From Rhizobacter sp. (GTDB lineage Bacteria; Pseudomonadota; Gammaproteobacteria; Burkholderiales; Burkholderiaceae_C), in NCBI GenBank assembly GCA_025359585.1, contig JANYFX010000005.1, positions 1 to 5,711 of the forward strand: DNA of 5,711 nt. Direction: 5' to 3'. A program made the position numbers and the translations under genes. Of the stretch, positions 5,066 to 5,711 are shown piece by piece (within the stretch, counting starts at the first letter, position 1; each line of letters begins with the position of its first letter). The notes under the pieces were generated by a model that saw only the letters and a list, made by a program, of their open reading frames with translations, did not search any database and was not told the DNA's origin.

Positions 5066-5711
5066 ATGACGACACGCGAAGGCAATCTCGAAGCACCCAC
5101 GCGCCACCCGGTCGACTGGAAGAACCCGGATTTCTATGACCAAGCCTCGTGCGAAAAGGAGATGGAGCGCATCTTCGACATCTGCCACGGTTGCCGCCGC
5201 TGCGTGAGCCTGTGCCAGTCGTTCCCGACACTCTTCGATCTGGTCGACGCCACCACCGACGGCGAAGTGCACGGCGTGGAGCACAAGAACTTCTGGAGCG
5301 TGGTCGACCAGTGTTACCTGTGCGACCTCTGTTACATGACGAAGTGCCCGTACACGCCGCCGCACCCATGGAACCTCGACTTCCCGCACACGATGCTGCG
5401 CGCCAAGGCGATCAAGTTCAGGAACGGTGAGGTGGGCGCGGGCGAAAAGCTGCTGGCGTCGACCGACACGCACGGCCAGTTCGCCGGTATTCCGGTCGTG
5501 GTGCAGATCGTCAATGCGTTGAACAAGACGAAGGCCGTGCGCAAGGTGCTCGACAGTGCCTTGCATGTGCACCCCGATGCGTGGCTGCCAGAGCTGGCCA
5601 CGAAGCGCTTCCGCTGGAGCGCCGAAAAGGACAGCGCCGCCACACCGGTCGTGAACGGCGAGCGCACCCCCGGCAAGGTGGCGATCTATTCGACCTGCTA
5701 CGTCAACTACA
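5066..5711 (+). CDS. Heterodisulfide reductase/GlpC-type (Fe-S)-binding protein (3' end outside window)
   Basis: The first 215 codons are seen and the frame is open to the window edge. The start is ATG 5066 with AGGAC (5055-5059) six bases upstream. Two [4Fe-4S] ferredoxin-type motifs are clear: C40-x2-C43-x2-C46-x3-C50 (CHGCRRCVSLC) and C83-x2-C86-x2-C89-x4-C94-P (CYLCDLCYMTKCP). The spacing is that of GlpC, LutA/GlcF and HdrD-like electron-transfer proteins. The segment VAIYSTCYVNY (205-215) looks like the start of the first CCG (cysteine-rich) domain expected next in this family. No signal peptide or membrane helix is seen, so it is a soluble or peripheral redox protein passing electrons between a donor and a partner. 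Position behind a rubrerythrin lacking its own rubredoxin domain suggests it may supply electrons to it; that link is inference. From memory, a DUF3501 gene often follows this pair in Burkholderiales. Confidence 0.9.
   Translation, partial: MTTREGNLEAPTRHPVDWKNPDFYDQASCEKEMERIFDICHGCRRCVSLCQSFPTLFDLVDATTDGEVHGVEHKNFWSVVDQCYLCDLCYMTKCPYTPPHPWNLDFPHTMLRAKAIKFRNGEVGAGEKLLASTDTHGQFAGIPVVVQIVNALNKTKAVRKVLDSALHVHPDAWLPELATKRFRWSAEKDSAATPVVNGERTPGKVAIYSTCYVNY

Noticed and set aside
4547..5572. Minus-strand 341-codon frame opposite rubrerythrin and the Fe-S protein
   Set aside because: Antisense shadow; both plus-strand genes have intact cofactor motifs and good ribosome sites.

Overview
The window reads as high-GC betaproteobacterial DNA, most likely Burkholderiales. 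This is inferred from the strongly GC-biased third codon positions, the style of the phage tape-measure protein, and a rubrerythrin / Fe-S protein pair I associate with that order. It spans what looks like the right-hand edge of a prophage or prophage remnant and the chromosome beside it.

Positions 1-2504 (+ strand) hold the 3' part of a tail tape-measure gene, cut by the left edge, and a 70-codon gene coupled to it by a GTGA overlap. No further tail genes follow. Positions 2524-3194 (- strand) hold a compact two-gene operon, also joined by a GTGA overlap. The first gene encodes a 97-residue alpha/beta protein. The second encodes a membrane-anchored coiled-coil protein with a proline/alanine-rich tail. 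The operon lies between phage late genes and a tRNA gene, opposite in direction to the late genes, with visibly lower GC in places. That is the usual setting of a phage accessory ('moron') cassette, and it is the best candidate here for an undescribed system.

Positions 3320-3445 (- strand) hold a complete tRNA-Ala with anticodon CGC, a likely promoter and a strong terminator hairpin. The 3' end of the tRNA faces the phage genes, so it is a natural integration site, but no second att copy is visible in the window.

From 3493 rightward the DNA looks like ordinary chromosome. First comes an alpha/beta hydrolase resembling the arylformamidase (AFMID-type) branch. Next is a 167-base regulatory gap with a Fur-box-like palindrome and a perfect 12-bp palindrome. 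Then comes a rubrerythrin without a rubredoxin domain, a stable hairpin, and the first 215 codons of a heterodisulfide-reductase/GlpC-type protein with two [4Fe-4S] motifs. The last two genes plausibly form an iron-linked, peroxide- or redox-related unit. No IS element, CRISPR array or origin is seen.
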